Shown in pieces: positions 61,549 to 64,000 of a stretch of DNA of 64,000 nucleotides (position 1 is the stretch's first letter; every line of letters starts with the position of its first letter). The DNA lies in NCBI GenBank assembly GCA_049115575.1, contig JAGDZU010000002.1, positions 62,001 through 126,000 of the forward strand. The letters are read 5' to 3'. The notes under the pieces were generated by a model, which saw only the letters and a program-made list of their open reading frames with translations, made no database searches and had not been told where the DNA came from. Position numbers and translations under genes: made by a program. The stretch is from JAHEKB01 sp049115575 (GTDB lineage: Bacteria; Bacteroidota; Bacteroidia; NS11-12g; UBA9320).

Positions 61549-61983
61549 ATGCTGACCGTTAAGGTAATAAACCACTCGTCGAACACTCTGCCAGAGTACC
61601 AAACTGAGCAATCAGCAGGATTGGACCTCAGGGCCAATTTGGATGAACCTAGAGTACTTCAACCAGGGGATCGACAACTTATTGGCACTGGACTTCACTT
61701 AGAACTTCCTAATGGATACGAAGCACAGATTAGACCCAGAAGTGGTTTAGCCCTAAAACATGGAATTACGGTACTCAACAGTCCTGGAACCATTGATGCA
61801 GATTATCGCGGAGAAATAATGGTAGTTTTAATAAATCATTCAGATCAGGAATTTGAAGTAAATCATGGTGATCGCATTGCCCAAATGATAATTAATAAAT
61901 ACGAACAAATCAGTTGGGATCTTAGCTCTGAACTCGAAACTACAAAAAGAGGTACAGGAGGGTATGGTCACACCGGAATTTAA
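61549..61983 (+). CDS. dut: dUTP diphosphatase
   Basis: Hydrolyses dUTP to dUMP, keeping uracil out of DNA and feeding dTMP synthesis. 144 residues, trimeric type. All five motifs visible: AGLDLRAN, RPRSGLALKHG, NSPGTIDADYRGEI, RIAQMII and the C-terminal RGTGGYGHTG. Lies between the flippase and a sugar nucleotidyltransferase, 11 bp before the latter. Confidence 0.98.
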   Translation: MLTVKVINHSSNTLPEYQTEQSAGLDLRANLDEPRVLQPGDRQLIGTGLHLELPNGYEAQIRPRSGLALKHGITVLNSPGTIDADYRGEIMVVLINHSDQEFEVNHGDRIAQMIINKYEQISWDLSSELETTKRGTGGYGHTGI

Positions 61984-61994
61984 GAAGAGATAAA

Positions 61995-63005
61995 ATGAAC
62001 ATTATTATTCCTATGGCGGGGATGGGCAAAAGAATGAGACCCCACACGCTTACAACTCCAAAACCGTTAATTCCAATCGCAGGCAAACCTATAGTACAAA
62101 GATTGGTGGAGAGCATAGCCAAGGTAGTTGGCAATGACATAGATGAAATTGCTTTTGTGATTGGCAGAAATTTTGGTGACGAAGTAGAGAAAGATTTGAT
62201 TCAAATAGCTAGCAATCTCGGCGCAAAAGGGACTATTAATTATCAAGATGAAGCTTTAGGAACAGCTCATGCTGTTTATGCTGCAAAGCAAGCTTTAGAT
62301 GGAGATGTTATAGTTGCATTTGCCGACACACTATTTAGAGCCGATTTTACATTGGACACGAGTACAGATGGCACAGTATGGGTTCAGGAAGTTGAAGACC
62401 CAAGGGCATTTGGAGTGGTGCAGTTAGGCGATCAAGGAATTATTAAGGATTTTGTTGAGAAACCAGAAAATCCAGAATCCAATTTGGCCATAATTGGAAT
62501 TTACTATTTCAAAGATGGTTCAAGACTCAGAAAGGAAATAGAACACCTTCTGGACAACGACATTAGAGAAAAAGGAGAGTACCAATTAACCAACGCTTTG
62601 GACAACATGAAAAATGACGGCCTTAGATTTGGTGCAGGGAAAGTTACCGAGTGGTGGGATTGCGGGAATAAGAACGCAACGGTTTACACCAATCAACGAG
62701 TCCTTGCCAACGCCAATGGCGAAAAATTGATTTCAGATGACGTGATTAAGGAAGAATCAGAAATTATTGAACCTTGTTTTATTGGCTCCAATGTGAAGCT
62801 CATTAATACCAAAATAGGGCCATATGTGTCTATTGGCGATAATACTGTGATTGAAAACAGCGTTATTGAGAACACAATTATTCAAACTAATACAATGCTG
62901 ATTAATGCCAACTTAGAGAATTCCATGATAGGTAACTTTGTGGAGTATGATGGCAAAGCAAATCAGCTTAGCTTGAGTGATTATTCCACTTTAAAAATTG
63001 ATTAA
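61995..63005 (+). CDS. sugar nucleotidyltransferase with left-handed beta-helix
   Basis: 336 residues. Nucleotidyltransferase domain (about 1-235) with the pyrophosphorylase motif IIPMAGMGKRMRPHTLTTPK (sugar-phosphate/NTP site), KPIVQRLVE, and VEKPENPESN. The C-terminal 90 residues show hexapeptide repeats (GSNVKL, GPYVSIGDNTVIENSVIENT in parts) forming a left-handed beta-helix. Most similar to glucose-1-phosphate thymidylyltransferase-like and mannose/GlcNAc types; the exact sugar is not determined. The TPR lipoprotein gene overlaps its stop region. Confidence 0.9.
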   Translation: MNIIIPMAGMGKRMRPHTLTTPKPLIPIAGKPIVQRLVESIAKVVGNDIDEIAFVIGRNFGDEVEKDLIQIASNLGAKGTINYQDEALGTAHAVYAAKQALDGDVIVAFADTLFRADFTLDTSTDGTVWVQEVEDPRAFGVVQLGDQGIIKDFVEKPENPESNLAIIGIYYFKDGSRLRKEIEHLLDNDIREKGEYQLTNALDNMKNDGLRFGAGKVTEWWDCGNKNATVYTNQRVLANANGEKLISDDVIKEESEIIEPCFIGSNVKLINTKIGPYVSIGDNTVIENSVIENTIIQTNTMLINANLENSMIGNFVEYDGKANQLSLSDYSTLKID

Positions 63006-64000
63006 AAAACACACTCTTATATTTTTAGTACTAGGTCTAATTTTTAGCTCTTGCGGAACTTCTAAAAGTGTCGCAGAATTGCCCTATAAAAAGAAAAAGC
63101 AGTTTGAAGAACTCTATCACGAGGCGGCAAAGAACAAACTCCTTAACAACACCCAAAGATCAATAGATTTATTTCAACAGGCCTTAAAAGTTCATCCTAG
63201 AAGTCATGCATGCATGTACCAATTGGCAGGCTTGTACTACAACCAGAAAAAGTATGTAGAAGCAGAGGAATGGGCACGTAAATCTGTAAAGTATGTAGAC
63301 TATAATTATTGGTATTCTGGCCAGTTAGCCCAAATCTATTATCAATTGGGGAAATATGAGGAGTCAGCGGAAGTGTTTCAATCTATGATTGCAAACGAAC
63401 CAAATAGATCCAAGTTGTACATGGAGGGAAGCAATCAATACCTAAATGCTTCTGATCCCAAATCAGCATTGGACTTGTTAGATCTTCACGATAAACGCAT
63501 TGGTGTAACTGAAGAAACGGCTACAAAAAAGGAATACATTTACCTTAAGCTAGGCAAAGCAGATAGAGCAGTTGAAGCAATACAAGCTCTAGTTGAAGCA
63601 TATCCTGAAAAATACATATACAAAGGATATTTGGCTGAGACATTAATTAATGTTGGAAGAGGTAATGAAGCACTGGTGCAATTAGAAGAATTATCAGCCA
63701 TAGACTCAAGTTTGGGAAGCACTGAAATGTTGTTATATGAATTGTATACCAAGAAAGGTGAAGAATTAAAGGGCTATATTCATTTGAAACGGGCATTCAG
63801 AGCAACTGATATTGAGATTAACAAGAAATTAGAAGTTTTTACACCGTACTATTTGGGGATGAGATCAGACCCAACATTTAAATTTCAAGCCATAGAATTA
63901 AGCGATATTCTTATGGAAGTTTATCCAGATCTTGATGTTCCGTATGTTGTAAAAGGAGACATATACAACAGCCTTGATAGCCTAGAGCTCTCCCGTAACT
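62998..64000 (+). CDS. TPR-repeat lipoprotein (3' end outside window)
   Basis: Open frame of 334 codons running off the window, starting at a TTG at 62998 that overlaps the nucleotidyltransferase stop. Lipoprotein signal MIKKHTLIFLVLGLIFSSC with Cys19. The mature part is tandem tetratricopeptide repeats, for example LYYNQKKYVEAEEWARKSV and LAQIYYQLGKYEESAEVFQ. Such lipoproteins are periplasmic scaffolds; function unknown. No frameshift seen up to the window edge. Confidence 0.85.
   Translation, partial: MIKKHTLIFLVLGLIFSSCGTSKSVAELPYKKKKQFEELYHEAAKNKLLNNTQRSIDLFQQALKVHPRSHACMYQLAGLYYNQKKYVEAEEWARKSVKYVDYNYWYSGQLAQIYYQLGKYEESAEVFQSMIANEPNRSKLYMEGSNQYLNASDPKSALDLLDLHDKRIGVTEETATKKEYIYLKLGKADRAVEAIQALVEAYPEKYIYKGYLAETLINVGRGNEALVQLEELSAIDSSLGSTEMLLYELYTKKGEELKGYIHLKRAFRATDIEINKKLEVFTPYYLGMRSDPTFKFQAIELSDILMEVYPDLDVPYVVKGDIYNSLDSLELSRN

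Overview
The window looks like chromosomal DNA of a Bacteroidota bacterium, most likely a marine-type member of the Flavobacteriales. The evidence is direct: four secreted proteins end in type IX secretion (T9SS) sorting domains, two TonB-dependent receptors are present (one followed by a DUF4249 lipoprotein), several families are typical of the phylum (DUF4286, DUF4834-like, DUF3109, GH3-like, bacterial GGGP synthase family, fused E1), and several start codons are preceded by the Bacteroidota -7 promoter element TAnnTTTG. The DNA is AT-rich and densely coded, with no gap above 300 bp. I saw no tRNA, rRNA, insertion sequence, prophage or CRISPR array. Genus and species cannot be told from the sequence alone.

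Layout. 1-3534 (minus): a T9SS cargo gene, ybeY and the start of mnmG, with two parS-like CACGTG palindromes. 3597-6473 (plus): rluB, an Omp28-like lipoprotein, xerD and a DUF4286 gene in tight coupling. 6420-15339: envelope and glycan-type genes (two GT-C-like membrane proteins, a TPR protein, two SAM methyltransferases), thiN, and guaB facing the other way. 15386-18620: an unrecognised lipoprotein plus a probable outer-membrane protein. 18584-23109 (minus): SulP transporter, glyA, purS, pssA. 23234-26438: TonB receptor and DUF4249 lipoprotein. 26425-30130: TlpA-like thioredoxin protein, MarR regulator, metallophosphoesterase, GGGP synthase-like protein. 30131-33735: a leader with two DnaA-box-like sites and an intrinsic terminator, then B12-dependent ribonucleotide reductase nrdJ. 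33848-36497: YwqK-like repeat protein, DUF3109, purE, purK. 36570-43217: secreted metzincin-like protease, mnmA, glycosyltransferase, T9SS adhesin-like protein. 43408-46403: a 59-residue DUF4834-like gene and carB. 46511-54446: conserved hypothetical, GH3-like gene, small membrane protein, dusB, CPBP protease, cdsA, gdhA, psd, SprT-like gene, mscL. 54478-64000: fused 2-oxoacid dehydrogenase E1, T9SS protein, TonB receptor, flippase, dut, sugar nucleotidyltransferase and a truncated TPR lipoprotein.

How the genes fit together. Three themes stand out. (i) Nucleotide supply: guaB, purS, glyA, purE, purK, carB, nrdJ and dut; nrdJ and carB both carry a perfect DnaA box in the upstream gap. (ii) Envelope building: pssA, cdsA, psd, GGGP synthase-like protein, flippase, glycosyltransferases, TonB receptors, T9SS cargo. 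(iii) RNA modification: mnmG, mnmA, rluB, dusB, ybeY.

The observations I find most worth following are the two parS-like sites around ybeY/mnmG, the intrinsic terminator 38 nt in front of nrdJ, the DnaA box abutting the carB promoter, and the lipoprotein/outer-membrane pair at 15386-18620. No clearly new multi-gene defence or mobile system is visible.
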